Below, piece by piece: positions 20,607-30,692 of a DNA stretch of 64,000 nucleotides. Within the stretch, counting starts at the first letter, position 1. Each line of letters starts with the position of its first letter. The DNA lies in contig JAHDCS010000002.1 of the NCBI GenBank assembly GCA_020629755.1, positions 18,665-82,664 of the forward strand. Reading direction: 5' to 3'. Source of the stretch: Flavobacteriales bacterium (GTDB lineage Bacteria; Bacteroidota; Bacteroidia; Flavobacteriales_G; JALEGO01). Both the position numbers and the translations under genes were made by a program. The notes beneath the pieces were generated by a model. That model worked only from the letters and a program-made list of their open reading frames with translations. It was not told the DNA's origin and ran no database searches.

Positions 20607-20848
20607 GTTTTGGGCTTAGAGTAAAGTTTAATTAAATGGTAAATATTGGCTATAGAAAGGTAGGCGTTCAAGGCAAAGACGGGCCATGCGTTTTGCTTAA
20701 TAAAACAATACACCACAAAAATAAGCGCACCAATTAAATTGAGAATACGCAAGGTTTTGATGTTTTTCATGCTCAAGGAGAGCGCTACAAAAATAAAACC
20801 AATATAGCCTAAGTATTCAATGAGTTGATCGCTTTGCATGGTTTGCAA
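20603..20848 (-). CDS. Small YgjV/PQ-loop-like membrane protein
   Basis: 81 aa: EYLGYIGFIFVALSLSMKNIKTLRILNLIGALIFVVYCF...; overlaps rpiB by 4 bp. Confidence 0.6.
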   Translation of the reverse strand: MQTMQSDQLIEYLGYIGFIFVALSLSMKNIKTLRILNLIGALIFVVYCFIKQNAWPVFALNAYLSIANIYHLIKLYSKPKT

Positions 20849-20872
20849 AGGTAAGAACTTCTGTATGAGTTT

Positions 20873-21310
20873 CTATGAAAGGTCTTTAAGAATATGCTCA
20901 AAAATCTCACCAACAGCCGGACAATAATCAATATTAACAAGATGCAGCTCGATGTGTTTGCTGAAATTTCGATCGGTATGGGGGTAATTCTTACAGGCTT
21001 TTGGCCTAACCTCATAGATTTGGCAGGTATTATCTTGGTTTAAAAAGCAGCAAGGACTTTGGTTAAAAACCATATCGTCGTCCTGATCAAAAATGACGTG
21101 CTTGGTTAAAAATTCTCCGACCCCTATTTTAAGATAATTAGCAATGCGTTTAGCATCCGTTTTTGTAATGATTGGGGGGATGGATTTACAGCAATTGGCG
21201 CAAGATAAGCAATCGGTCTGTTCAAATACCTTATGGTGTATTTTAGTGGCTTTTTGGTCTAGCTTTTGAATGCGTTTCAGCGCAGATATTTTCTTGGCAC
21301 TATGTTTCAC
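20873..21310 (-). CDS. YkgJ-family cysteine-cluster protein
   Basis: CLSCANCCKSIPP...CCFLNQDNTCQIYEVRPKACKNYP. Confidence 0.8.
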   Translation of the reverse strand: MKHSAKKISALKRIQKLDQKATKIHHKVFEQTDCLSCANCCKSIPPIITKTDAKRIANYLKIGVGEFLTKHVIFDQDDDMVFNQSPCCFLNQDNTCQIYEVRPKACKNYPHTDRNFSKHIELHLVNIDYCPAVGEIFEHILKDLS

Positions 21311-21323
21311 TTACAAATTACAC

Positions 21324-21752
21324 TTACTCGTTAGGAAGAAAACCAACATGAAGAGTCGCGCAGACATCCTTGTTGTTGTCATTTGATTTGAGGTCTACCT
21401 GTAATATTCGAGAAGATTCAAAGCGTACATCTAAATGTGGATGTTTTTGATCTTTTGACGTGTAGAGTAGTGTTTTGGTTTCGGGGTCAACAAGCTCAAA
21501 ATACACATTGCTTTGCACTTCAGAAGATGGGCTAATTCGATAGGATTGTCCTTTGTAAAAGGAAACCATGGTGCTTGTTGTATTTTGTGCGTTTAACTCC
21601 GTTGGGTTAATTTGGCCGTTGTGTAAATACGGGTGGATGTTTGTTTGGTTGTGGCGCTTGTCAAAACAGTCTAAGGATGTAAATCCACAGAGTATTGTAA
21701 ATAAAGAGCTAAAGCAAAAAAAAGCTAAAAAAGTACGGAGCGAGAAGTTCAT
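21324..21752 (-). CDS. Hypothetical secreted protein
   Basis: Signal peptide-like N-terminus; 142 aa. Confidence 0.5.
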   Translation of the reverse strand: MNFSLRTFLAFFCFSSLFTILCGFTSLDCFDKRHNQTNIHPYLHNGQINPTELNAQNTTSTMVSFYKGQSYRISPSSEVQSNVYFELVDPETKTLLYTSKDQKHPHLDVRFESSRILQVDLKSNDNNKDVCATLHVGFLPNE

Positions 21753-21828
21753 GTTTTTTGTTTTGTACCTCTCTTTACGTGGATGGTGAAAAAAAGTTTC
21801 TTTTTATAGAGAGTTCTTTTCAAAAGCT

Positions 21829-22716
21829 CTAAGAGACTATATTATCTCTTATGGCTACAATTTTTTCAAAAAGCGCCATAAAGTCGCTTTGAGTCATTTG
21901 TATTTGATTCTCGCCCTTTATTAACAATTGATTAGACGAATCAAGAACCACTGCTTCGGGGTTTTCTGATTGTGTTTTAAATGACCTGTAAATTTCAAGT
22001 AGCTCATGAGTATGCTCAACGGTTTGTTGCGTTTTAGGATCTATTTCGCTGGTCTTTTTTAAAAGGGCGTTTAAGTTATACAATGCATACACTTGATCGG
22101 CAATAACTTGAGCCAAGGCCTGGTTAGATTTATCTAGGCTATACAGGTTTGAGGCTAAATATAAGGTTTCAATAAACCCGCCATACATCATAAGTGAAGA
22201 CACGGTAGCATTTTCACTTTCTTTAAGGTGGGCATCGGCAATCCAATAGATTTCAGAGACAATTTTAAGCATCGAATCTCTTTCTTCTAGGTTGTATTCT
22301 ACTCTGTCGATCATTTGACTATCAAAGGCATCCATAACCCCGAGGTCTTCAGCAAGTTTTTTGGCAGAAGAGATGTAAAACCGAAGATCTTGTTGTTGAT
22401 CAAAAAGCGTAGCGTAACACAAATCAGCACAATACACGCCAAGGTTAATGGCTTTTTGATTGGTAGTTTGGTAGTGTTTGTAATTATCAGGCGCGTTTAA
22501 AAAGTCATAATGGTAATCTACACCCGTTTTTTTTATTAAGATGCTGGTTTCCATCGGAGATGGGATCATATAAAAAAAGTTTTTTAGAGCTTGGACATCA
22601 CCATCTGTACGCAGAGAAGTATCATGTATTGTGACTGGCTGTGTTTCTGTGCTTTCACATGCACACATACACAAAAATACGCAGTATAACACTTTATTTT
22701 TCAGCTTACTATACAT
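21829..22716 (-). CDS. Hypothetical lipoprotein
   Basis: Lipobox-like VFLCMCACES; 295 aa, helical. Confidence 0.6.
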   Translation of the reverse strand: MYSKLKNKVLYCVFLCMCACESTETQPVTIHDTSLRTDGDVQALKNFFYMIPSPMETSILIKKTGVDYHYDFLNAPDNYKHYQTTNQKAINLGVYCADLCYATLFDQQQDLRFYISSAKKLAEDLGVMDAFDSQMIDRVEYNLEERDSMLKIVSEIYWIADAHLKESENATVSSLMMYGGFIETLYLASNLYSLDKSNQALAQVIADQVYALYNLNALLKKTSEIDPKTQQTVEHTHELLEIYRSFKTQSENPEAVVLDSSNQLLIKGENQIQMTQSDFMALFEKIVAIRDNIVS

Positions 22717-22792
22717 TACGTACTAAATTTACTGAATATCTTAATATGAGTCCAGTAATTTTTTTCAGATTTACGTTAAAAAAGGTGAGTGT

Positions 22793-23245
22793 TTAGAATA
22801 GCTTTGCGGGCTTTCGTTTTAAGGGCGTTAAAGGCCTAATTTCTTTTACCACAATGGCTTCTGCTTTTTTAAATGGTTGCTTGCCTAATATTTCTATATC
22901 GACCTCGCAAACCCCCACTCTAAACATAGAAAGTTCACCAGCCGCTTTTTGAGAAAGATCAATGATGCGGTCTTTTACGAATGGCCCTCTGTCATTTACT
23001 CTAACGATCACTGATTTTTGGGTGCCTTTACGAGTCACTTTCAAATAAGTACCAAAAGGCAAGGATTTATGTGCACAGGTCATGGCCTTATTGTTAAACC
23101 GCTCACCACTCGCCGTTAATCGCCCGTTGAAATAACTGGCATAATAAGAGGCTTTGCCCGATATAAACGTGTTTTTTTTGCCTGCAGGCGGTCCGCCAAA
23201 CAGTAAAATAGGCATAAAGCCCCAAATAAGTATAAGGATGCGCAT
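22793..23245 (-). CDS. Septal ring lytic transglycosylase RlpA family (DPBB) protein
   Basis: [60 protein letters not shown]. Confidence 0.88.
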   Translation of the reverse strand: MRILILIWGFMPILLFGGPPAGKKNTFISGKASYYASYFNGRLTASGERFNNKAMTCAHKSLPFGTYLKVTRKGTQKSVIVRVNDRGPFVKDRIIDLSQKAAGELSMFRVGVCEVDIEILGKQPFKKAEAIVVKEIRPLTPLKRKPAKLF

Positions 23246-23282
23246 AATGTGTTTTATGCAAATTTAAAGATTTTTGTCTTTG

Positions 23283-24281
23283 CTAGCAAAAATAATAAAT
23301 CTTAAGTGCTTTATTATCAATGTATTGCTTTATAAATTCTTGTGCAGATTTTACCGCGATTGAGATTAAATGTTGTTGTTTTTTTGACACCACAATATCT
23401 TTAAAATACTGTAAATCAACACCATATATTTCTTTTCCTATTTTTTTTGGATTGTCGCACACCCAAGTAAAATCAATAGCTGATTCTGTTAGCCTCTTGG
23501 CTATGTATTTGCCTTTTTTTCCGGCTCCCCAAAGAATGGTGTTCTTGTTTTGATCAAGATCTAAACTAAGAAAGTAATCCATTTTTAATTCTAAAAAGCG
23601 GTTATCCGCATAATTAGGGTGTGTACGCGAGGTGCGCGAAGGGTAATCCCTCCAAAAATGCAACACCTCTTTTATGCCGATTACGTTTAAATGGTGTTTG
23701 TACATGCGAAACACCAAGTCATAGTCTTCTGGATAGACCTTAGAAGAGAACCCTCCAATGGTTTCAAAGTCTTTGCGGTGCATCATCCAACACGGAGAGG
23801 CAATCACACATTCTTTATAAATCTCATCAAAATGTGTATTGTTTCTTGTGAGACGGTTGAGCCAATCTTGATATTTTTGGTATCCATCATTAATGCATTC
23901 TTTTGGAAAATAAGACACCAAACCAGTAGAGACATGACCCGCGCCATTTTTATGCAGTGCTTCTATAAGGCACTCTAACTTTTGCTTGGGCATTATATCG
24001 TCTGCATCCATCCGAGTGATATAAGCTCCAGAACTTTTTTTATATGCCGTGTTTAAAGCATCATTAATGCCATTTCCGCAATTGCCTAATAGAATTATGC
24101 GCTGATCTTTATGTTTAAAATGTTTAGCAATTTTTAAAGACTCATCTGTAGAGTGGTCATCCACTAAAATAAATTCAAAATCTTTATGCGTTTGTGTTAA
24201 TACAGACTCAATACACTCTTTAAAGTAAGGGGCTACGTTTTTAAAAGGGGTAATGATAGATATTTTCGAAGATAAATGCAG
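23283..24281 (-). CDS. Glycosyltransferase family 2 with extra C-terminal Rossmann-like domain (5' end uncertain, possible CTG start)
   Basis: Frame upstream of the listed GTG start reads ...SSKISIITPFKNVAPYFKECIESVLTQTHKDFEFILVDDHSTDESL, the conserved GT2 N-terminus. C-terminus contains TILWGAGKKGKYIAKRL. No ATG/GTG/TTG between the upstream stop (24291-24293) and the conserved region. Confidence 0.7.
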   Translation of the reverse strand: MHLSSKISIITPFKNVAPYFKECIESVLTQTHKDFEFILVDDHSTDESLKIAKHFKHKDQRIILLGNCGNGINDALNTAYKKSSGAYITRMDADDIMPKQKLECLIEALHKNGAGHVSTGLVSYFPKECINDGYQKYQDWLNRLTRNNTHFDEIYKECVIASPCWMMHRKDFETIGGFSSKVYPEDYDLVFRMYKHHLNVIGIKEVLHFWRDYPSRTSRTHPNYADNRFLELKMDYFLSLDLDQNKNTILWGAGKKGKYIAKRLTESAIDFTWVCDNPKKIGKEIYGVDLQYFKDIVVSKKQQHLISIAVKSAQEFIKQYIDNKALKIYYFC

Positions 24282-24290
24282 TGTCTTTAT

Positions 24291-25445
24291 TTAAAAAGAA
24301 TGTATTAAGCCTAGGCGAAATTGTTGCTTCCAGGGCAATACACTTAAAGACTCTTCTTCTAAAACATGAGTGGCATTAAATTGCACTGAAGAGCGTCTTT
24401 GGTTAAAGAAATAATGCAAAGCTAGGCGTATATTTCTTTGTATCCCTGTTGCCAAATCATTGAGGTTGTGTTCTTCAAAACGAGCAGACACTCCGTATTT
24501 TAATTTTGAAAACAAATAATGTGCTTCTAAGGTATATCCCCCCGAAAAGACAACACCATTATGAATTAAAGGGTCTTGTGAAACAAACAGAGCGTTATTT
24601 GAGTCATTTGGCTGTAAAGCAAATTGATGCAGTTCTCCAAGTAAAGAAAGCCCTTTGTATTTAAACATAAGATCGGCGCCATATCCTGTCTTAGATCCGT
24701 TGGTTAAGTGTAAGAAATAATCGCCAGGTAAAGTAGAATCTAAAGCAAAGGTTAATGGGGTTGATTTATTGCTGTAACATGCATTTAGGCCAACTTTAAA
24801 TAAAGGCCGTGCAGTGTTTTCTAGATCAAAGGCAGTATTTGTAATATAACCTAAAGGAGAAAATTCAACTCTAGCCATTGCCTCAGGGATTTCACTAGGG
24901 CTTGACATATGTTGTAAGACCCATCCGCCCGATCCAGAATATCCGCCAAGAAAAACCTTAAGTTTTTTATTTAAAAATGATTTGCTAAGAGTAAGCCCAA
25001 GATCTCTTCTATAAAAAAGAGTGCCATTGGTAAGGCTAGATCTTTGCCAAAATCCACGCGCCTTAAAAGGAATCATAGAGCTTAAGCTGTATGGGGTTTT
25101 GCCAAATCCAAAACACAGATCAACAGGACCATTCCATGTGAAATTTGCTTCTAAAAGAGCGGGATCATCTCCTAGAAATGATCGGTTAAGAGCATCAATG
25201 ACATCGAACTCAAAAGTGTATGAAAATCTATTTTTATAAAAGCCCTTGAGTTTAAACCGCGCATCTTTTAGTTTCAAGGTATTGGTTGGTTGATTGGCAG
25301 CAGAGCTATTTAGTACATGATGGCTATAGTAAGAAGAAAATAAAGAAGAAAACTCCCAGGCCGATTCACCAGACGAAAAACTGATCTGCAGAAACACATC
25401 CCCCCGAAAAACGAATAAAAAGAATATGACTAATGCTTTTTTCAT
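24291..25445 (-). CDS. Porin O/P-like outer-membrane protein
   Basis: Signal peptide; alternating barrel pattern (FKLKGFYKNRFSYTFEFDVIDA...LCFGFGKTPYSLSSM...). Confidence 0.6.
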   Translation of the reverse strand: MKKALVIFFLFVFRGDVFLQISFSSGESAWEFSSLFSSYYSHHVLNSSAANQPTNTLKLKDARFKLKGFYKNRFSYTFEFDVIDALNRSFLGDDPALLEANFTWNGPVDLCFGFGKTPYSLSSMIPFKARGFWQRSSLTNGTLFYRRDLGLTLSKSFLNKKLKVFLGGYSGSGGWVLQHMSSPSEIPEAMARVEFSPLGYITNTAFDLENTARPLFKVGLNACYSNKSTPLTFALDSTLPGDYFLHLTNGSKTGYGADLMFKYKGLSLLGELHQFALQPNDSNNALFVSQDPLIHNGVVFSGGYTLEAHYLFSKLKYGVSARFEEHNLNDLATGIQRNIRLALHYFFNQRRSSVQFNATHVLEEESLSVLPWKQQFRLGLIHSF

Positions 25446-25449
25446 AGAG

Positions 25450-26148
25450 TTAATCTAAGTCAAGAATATAAAGCGTTTTTAAATTATCAGACACAACCGC
25501 TAATTTGTTTTTGTTTAAAAAAGCCAATCCTTCTGCGTCTTCAACAGGAATACTCCAAGACTTTTTGATTAAATACGTCTGGGTATCAACTTTATATACA
25601 CGGTTATTTTGACTAGAGAGAAGCCATAAAAAGTTATCATAAAATACGGCATCACTAACCTGGTCAAACGCGTTAAGCGCTGCCTGATGATAGGGTTTAA
25701 ATTCATAATCGAGTTCGTAAATTTTTACAGGCTGCTCAGAAATCAGTGTAAGACTCTCAGAAGAAGGGTTATAAAAAATCCCTTCATATGAGCGATCTAA
25801 TGCGCCTGCGTCTTTGACTTTAAAAGAGCGCAAAAGCTTGAACGTATTTTTATCTACAATAAAGACGGTTCTAAAACGCTCATCAATAAGGTACAATTCA
25901 TTGCCCAACAAACACAAGCCCTCTAGGTCGTAAGCGCCAGGCACCTTCTCTTGCTTAGTGGTCATTCCTTTTTGGTCAATCTTGGCGATCTGCCCCAAGT
26001 CATTGACCATATAATAACAGTTTTGACTTTGGTCATGACAGATAGACGAAGGGTCTTTAAACGAGAGCGGTATTTTTTTGGTCAATTTAGCTTGACAAAT
26101 AGCCGATGTGCAATAAAAAATTAACCAGCAAAACAACAGAGGTTTCAT
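25450..26148 (-). CDS. SdiA-regulated/YjiK-like beta-propeller protein
   Basis: KVPGAYDLEGLCLLGNELYLIDERFRTVFIVD...EDAEGLAFLNKNKLAVVSDNLKTLYILDL. Confidence 0.6.
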   Translation of the reverse strand: MKPLLFCWLIFYCTSAICQAKLTKKIPLSFKDPSSICHDQSQNCYYMVNDLGQIAKIDQKGMTTKQEKVPGAYDLEGLCLLGNELYLIDERFRTVFIVDKNTFKLLRSFKVKDAGALDRSYEGIFYNPSSESLTLISEQPVKIYELDYEFKPYHQAALNAFDQVSDAVFYDNFLWLLSSQNNRVYKVDTQTYLIKKSWSIPVEDAEGLAFLNKNKLAVVSDNLKTLYILDLD

Positions 26149-26264
26149 AGCCGAAAGGTACTTTTATTTTTATGAGTTGAAATGTAAAAGTAAATTTTTT
26201 TGTGGGGGGATGAAAAGGTTGACTTATTAACTGCTTATCTTTGTCTAAGAAAGATTGGCGAAAA

Positions 26265-27707
26265 ATGAAAAGAACAGAAATCAAAGACTTGTTAGAGTGT
26301 CAAAAGCCTCAAGAAGAGGTGTTGGTAAAGGGATGGGTGCGTACCAAACGGGGTAGTAAAAACCTTTCATTTATTGCGCTTAATGATGGGTCTACGATTA
26401 AAAATGTTCAAATTATTGCGGATCATCCCAAATTTGATGAAGCCCTTCTTAAAACCATTACTACTGGTGCCAGTATCGCGGTGCATGGCAAATGGGTCGC
26501 TTCTAGCGGAGGCAATCAAGCCTTTGAATTGCTGGCCGAAAAAATAGAGGTTTTAGGAGAGGCACACCCTGATGAGTATCCGCTTCAGCCTAAAAGACAT
26601 AGTCTTGAGTTTTTAAGAGAAATTGCGCATTTACGACCAAGAACAAGTACCTTTTCGGCGGTGTTTCGCATTCGTCATCAGCTGAGTTTTGCGGTACACC
26701 AGTACTTTCATAAAAAAGGATTTTATTACATCCATTCGCCTATCATCACTGGATCTGATGCTGAAGGTGCTGGCGAGATGTTTCAGGTTACCACTTTGCC
26801 TTTAAACAATATTCCGACAAACGAACAAAACCAAGTAGATTTTTCAAAAGACTTTTTTAATAAACCCACCAATTTAACAGTGTCTGGTCAACTCGAGGCA
26901 GAGTTAGCGGCATTGGCACTTAGTAAAGTATACACGTTTGGCCCTACGTTTAGAGCTGAAAACTCAAACACCACAAGGCATTTGGCAGAGTTCTGGATGA
27001 TTGAGCCAGAGGTTGCCTTTAATGATTTAGTCGACAATATGGATTTGGCCGAAGACTTTTTAAAGGCCATTATTGGTTCAGTGCTTGAAAATTGCGAAGA
27101 CGACTTAAACTTTTTAGAGCAACGTCAACTCAATGAAGAAAAACAAAAACCCCAAGATCAGCGCAGTCCAATGCCTTTAAAGGAGCGCTTAAAATTTGTG
27201 GTCGACAATACTTTTGAGCGCATCACCTATACTCAGGCGGTTAAAATTTTAAAGGATTCTAAACCCAACAAAAAGAAACGCTTTTCTTTCTTAGTAGACG
27301 AGTGGGGGATTGATTTGCAAAGTGAGCATGAGCGCTTTTTGGTTGAAAAACACTTTAAAAAACCCGTGATTATCACCGATTATCCGGCTAGTATTAAAGC
27401 CTTTTATATGAAGCTTAATGATGATCAGAAAACGGTACGCGGCATGGATATTTTATTTCCAGGCATAGGCGAGATGGTTGGCGGATCGCAAAGAGAAGAA
27501 AATTATGAGCGTTTGCTTGATGGTGTAAAGCGTTTTGACATTCACAAAGATGAGGTTTGGTGGTATTTAGAAACCAGAAAGTATGGCACGGTACCCCATA
27601 GCGGATTCGGATTGGGCTTTGAGCGCATGGTGCAGTTCGTGAGTGGGATGTCTAATATTAGAGACGTTATCCCGTTTCCGAGATTTCCGGGCAGTGCAGA
27701 GTTTTAG
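26265..27707 (+). CDS. asnS: Asparaginyl-tRNA synthetase
   Basis: Class II aa[26 protein letters not shown]...[37 protein letters not shown] at 26265 is the likely start. Confidence 0.93.
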   Translation: MKRTEIKDLLECQKPQEEVLVKGWVRTKRGSKNLSFIALNDGSTIKNVQIIADHPKFDEALLKTITTGASIAVHGKWVASSGGNQAFELLAEKIEVLGEAHPDEYPLQPKRHSLEFLREIAHLRPRTSTFSAVFRIRHQLSFAVHQYFHKKGFYYIHSPIITGSDAEGAGEMFQVTTLPLNNIPTNEQNQVDFSKDFFNKPTNLTVSGQLEAELAALALSKVYTFGPTFRAENSNTTRHLAEFWMIEPEVAFNDLVDNMDLAEDFLKAIIGSVLENCEDDLNFLEQRQLNEEKQKPQDQRSPMPLKERLKFVVDNTFERITYTQAVKILKDSKPNKKKRFSFLVDEWGIDLQSEHERFLVEKHFKKPVIITDYPASIKAFYMKLNDDQKTVRGMDILFPGIGEMVGGSQREENYERLLDGVKRFDIHKDEVWWYLETRKYGTVPHSGFGLGFERMVQFVSGMSNIRDVIPFPRFPGSAEF

Positions 27708-27833
27708 CGCTTACACGACATTAGCGTGCTTTGAGCACTATTTTGTTTCAAATAACAACGAAAACCCTTGGTGAAGTATTGATTTTCAACGAAAAATCAT
27801 TTATTTGCAGTACAGAATTTAAAATTTTTAAAA

Positions 27834-28289
27834 ATGATAGATACAATAATAGACGGACTTAAAGGTCAGGTCGCTGAAACAGTAGGCTCAAAATTTGGAC
27901 TCGACGCTTCTCAAATTGAAGGCACATTAGGCGTAGTGAAAGAAACAGTAGGGGGTACACTTCAAAAAGAATCTTCAAATGGTTTAGGGGGGATTTTAAA
28001 TTTGTTTTCAAATAATCAAAACGATGCAGGCGGTAACGCGATTTTAAATGGATTAACTTCAAATTTATCATCAAACCTAACCTCTAAATTAGGATTTGAC
28101 AGCGCAAAAGCGTCTGGGATAACCTCGATGATTATACCCATGGTCACTAAATTGTTTTCTGATAAAGTAGGGGGTAATGAGTCTAACTTACTGTCATTAT
28201 TAGGTGGCGGCGGATCAGCAGGCGATATGATTAAAAACGCAGCAGGCGACCTACTAAAAAATAAATTAGGCGGATTGTTCGGAAAATAA
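27834..28289 (+). CDS. DUF937-like hypothetical protein
   Basis: Gly/Leu/Asn-rich 151 aa: IIDGLKGQVAETVGSKFGLDASQIEGTLGVVKETVGGTLQK... Confidence 0.5.
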   Translation: MIDTIIDGLKGQVAETVGSKFGLDASQIEGTLGVVKETVGGTLQKESSNGLGGILNLFSNNQNDAGGNAILNGLTSNLSSNLTSKLGFDSAKASGITSMIIPMVTKLFSDKVGGNESNLLSLLGGGGSAGDMIKNAAGDLLKNKLGGLFGK

Positions 28290-28314
28290 GAGAACACTCT
28301 TTTCTAGAAAACCT

Positions 28315-28352
28315 AAAAGGCCTGTTTGAGATATCAAACGGGCCTTTTTTAT
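28315..28352 (+). terminator. Rho-independent terminator
   Basis: aaaaggcctgtttga-gata-tcaaacgggcctttttt: long stem with one wobble, followed by a T-tract. Confidence 0.85.
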
Positions 28353-28364
28353 TTGTTTTATCAG

Positions 28365-28438
28365 TGGAGCATATCGGAGTCGAACCGATGACCTCTACAC
28401 TGCCAGTGTAGCGCTCTAGCCAGCTGAGCTAATGCCCC
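28365..28438 (-). tRNA. tRNA-Ala (anticodon GGC)
   Basis: Reverse complement GGGGCATTAGCTCAGCTGGCTAGAGCGCTACACTGGCAGTGTAGAGGTCATCGGTTCGACTCCGATATGCTCCA folds as a cloverleaf; anticodon loop CTGGCAG; G3:U70 pair; CCA not encoded. Confidence 0.97.
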
Positions 28439-28498
28439 ATTATAAATGTGACACAAAAGTACTAATTTTACACTACAAATCTTTTTAGTGTACGCATA

Positions 28499-28918
28499 AT
28501 GTCTGAGGTTATTGAATCTAACACCGCTCCTGAACCCGTAGGAGCGTATCCACACGCTAGGCGCGCCGGCGATTTTTTATACCTCTCTGGAGTTGGTCCA
28601 AGAGAGCGGAATACGAAAAAAATACCAGGCGTAGAGCTCAGCGAGAATGGTGTAATTGTAAGTTATGACATTGAAGCTCAGTGCCACAGTGTTTTTAAAA
28701 ATGTTAAGACTATTTTACAAGATGCTGGTGCAGACTGGAAAGACCTTGTTGACATAACGGTTTTTTTAACCAATATGAAAGAAGATTTTAAAGCCTATAA
28801 TAAGATTTACGCTCAATATTTTACAGAAAATAAACCCTGTAGAACCACCGTTGAGGTCGGGTCTTTGCCAACCCCAATAGCCATAGAGCTAAAGTGTATC
28901 GCGTATATTAAAAAATAA
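28499..28918 (+). CDS. RidA-family protein (2-aminomuconate deaminase-like)
   Basis: APEPVGAYPHARRAGDFLYLSGVGPRERNTKKIPG...LVDITVFLTNMKEDFKAYNKIYAQYF...PCRTTVEVGSLP. Confidence 0.8.
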   Translation: MSEVIESNTAPEPVGAYPHARRAGDFLYLSGVGPRERNTKKIPGVELSENGVIVSYDIEAQCHSVFKNVKTILQDAGADWKDLVDITVFLTNMKEDFKAYNKIYAQYFTENKPCRTTVEVGSLPTPIAIELKCIAYIKK

Positions 28919-29000
28919 TACGGGGGGATGTTTTTTATTAACACATTCTTAAACTTTAGCGCTTTACAAGTGTGCTGAGATTGTTTAAATTTGGCCACTT

Positions 29001-30692
29001 ATGCAGTTTAGCTTTTTTGATTTTTTAACCCTTGTTGGGGCCCTAGGATTTTTTATCTATGGCATGAAAATCATGAGTGAAGGCATTCAGCGTGCAGCCG
29101 GAAATAAGCTCAGGGGCATTTTAAAAAGCATGACCTCAAATCGTTTTGTTGGGGTGATCACCGGTTTTTTAATCACATCTATCATTCAGTCGTCTTCTGC
29201 AACTACTGTAATGACCGTTAGTTTTGTGAATGCAGGCCTTTTAACTTTGGTGCAAAGCGTTGGCATTATCATGGGCGCCAATATTGGCACGACCATTACA
29301 GCATGGCTTGTGTCGCTCTTTGGTTTTAAAGTAAAAATAGCCACGATCTGCTTGCCTATAATTGCCATTGGTCTTCCGATGGTGTTTTCAAAAAGGCTCA
29401 AAAATTGGGGGGATTTTATTATTGGATTTGCGTTTGTCTTCATGGGTTTAGAAGCCTTAAAAGGAGCTGTGCCAGATATTAAAGACAATCCAGAGATTTT
29501 ATCTTTTGTCTCAAATTTTGCCGACATGGGCTATTTGAGCTATTTGATTTTTATTTTGGTAGGCACCGTGCTAACCATTGTCATACAATCTTCATCAGCC
29601 ACTATGGCATTAACCATTACCATGTGTCACAGCGGATGGATTCCGTTTCATGTTGCCGCCGCTATGGTATTGGGTGAAAATATAGGCACTACTATTACAG
29701 CCCAACTGGCTGCCTTAATTGGGAATGTACACGCCAAGCGTACCGCTTGGCTGCATACGCTCTTTAATATGGTGGGTATTTTTTGGATGCTCCTAATTTT
29801 GCCCTTTGTTCTAAATACGATAGATCAATATTTAGTGCAAGGCTATCTTAATAAGCCTTCGGCGTTTACAGAAAGCACCTCGATCCCGATCGCCCTTTCG
29901 TTATTCCATTCAACCTTTAACATCGCTAATACCATTTTTCTGATTGGCTTTGCAGGCTATCTAGTAAATTTGGTGACAAAAATAATCCCCTCAAAAAACG
30001 AAGAAGACGAGCAATACTCACTAGAGTTTTTCTCTTTAGGGTTATTAGACACTGCTGAACTCTCTATTTTAGAGTCTAAAAAAGAGGTGATTAAATTCGG
30101 TATGATCACGCGCCGCATGCACGGATTTATAAGGGAGCTATTCATTAATAATTCTAAAAAAGAATCGAGTACTTTAATTAGCCGCATTATTAAGTATGAA
30201 GAAATCACCGACCGTATAGAAGTAGAAATCGTCAACTACCTTTTAAAAGTATCTGAAGAAGAGCTAGCAAAAGAGACCGCCAATAAGGTGCGTAGCCAAC
30301 TTAATATTGTGAGAGATTTAGAGAGAATTGGCGACATTTATTTTCAAATGGCTTTGGTGATTGAGCGTAAAAAAGAAGATAAGGTGTGGTTTTGGCCAGA
30401 GCAACGAGAAGGCTTATTAGAGCTATGCGCACTAGTAGACAACGCTTTTGAAGTGATGATGGAAAATTTAAAGGCCAGTTCTATAACCGAAGAGCATTTT
30501 GAGCGCGCTTTTCAGGCAGAAAAGGCCATTAATCTCAAGCGAGACCAAATCAGGAATAATCATTGGAAGCACGTTGAAAAGAAAGAGTTTGATGTCAAAA
30601 CAGGACTGGTGTTTAACGATTTATTCTCTTCATTAGAAAAGGTAGGCGATCAAATCATTAACGTTTCAGAAGCATTAAGTGGACGTATCTAA
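29001..30692 (+). CDS. Na/Pi cotransporter family protein
   Basis: FFIYGMKIMSEGIQRAAGNKLRGIL...ITSIIQSSSATTVMTVSFVNAGLL...VIQSSSATMALTI repeats plus C-terminal PhoU-like helices. Confidence 0.88.
   Translation: MQFSFFDFLTLVGALGFFIYGMKIMSEGIQRAAGNKLRGILKSMTSNRFVGVITGFLITSIIQSSSATTVMTVSFVNAGLLTLVQSVGIIMGANIGTTITAWLVSLFGFKVKIATICLPIIAIGLPMVFSKRLKNWGDFIIGFAFVFMGLEALKGAVPDIKDNPEILSFVSNFADMGYLSYLIFILVGTVLTIVIQSSSATMALTITMCHSGWIPFHVAAAMVLGENIGTTITAQLAALIGNVHAKRTAWLHTLFNMVGIFWMLLILPFVLNTIDQYLVQGYLNKPSAFTESTSIPIALSLFHSTFNIANTIFLIGFAGYLVNLVTKIIPSKNEEDEQYSLEFFSLGLLDTAELSILESKKEVIKFGMITRRMHGFIRELFINNSKKESSTLISRIIKYEEITDRIEVEIVNYLLKVSEEELAKETANKVRSQLNIVRDLERIGDIYFQMALVIERKKEDKVWFWPEQREGLLELCALVDNAFEVMMENLKASSITEEHFERAFQAEKAINLKRDQIRNNHWKHVEKKEFDVKTGLVFNDLFSSLEKVGDQIINVSEALSGRI

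Noticed and set aside
27834-28289. DUF937-like Gly/Asn-rich protein as a possible novel amyloid or toxin
   Set aside because: Composition alone is weak evidence; looks like an ordinary small conserved family.
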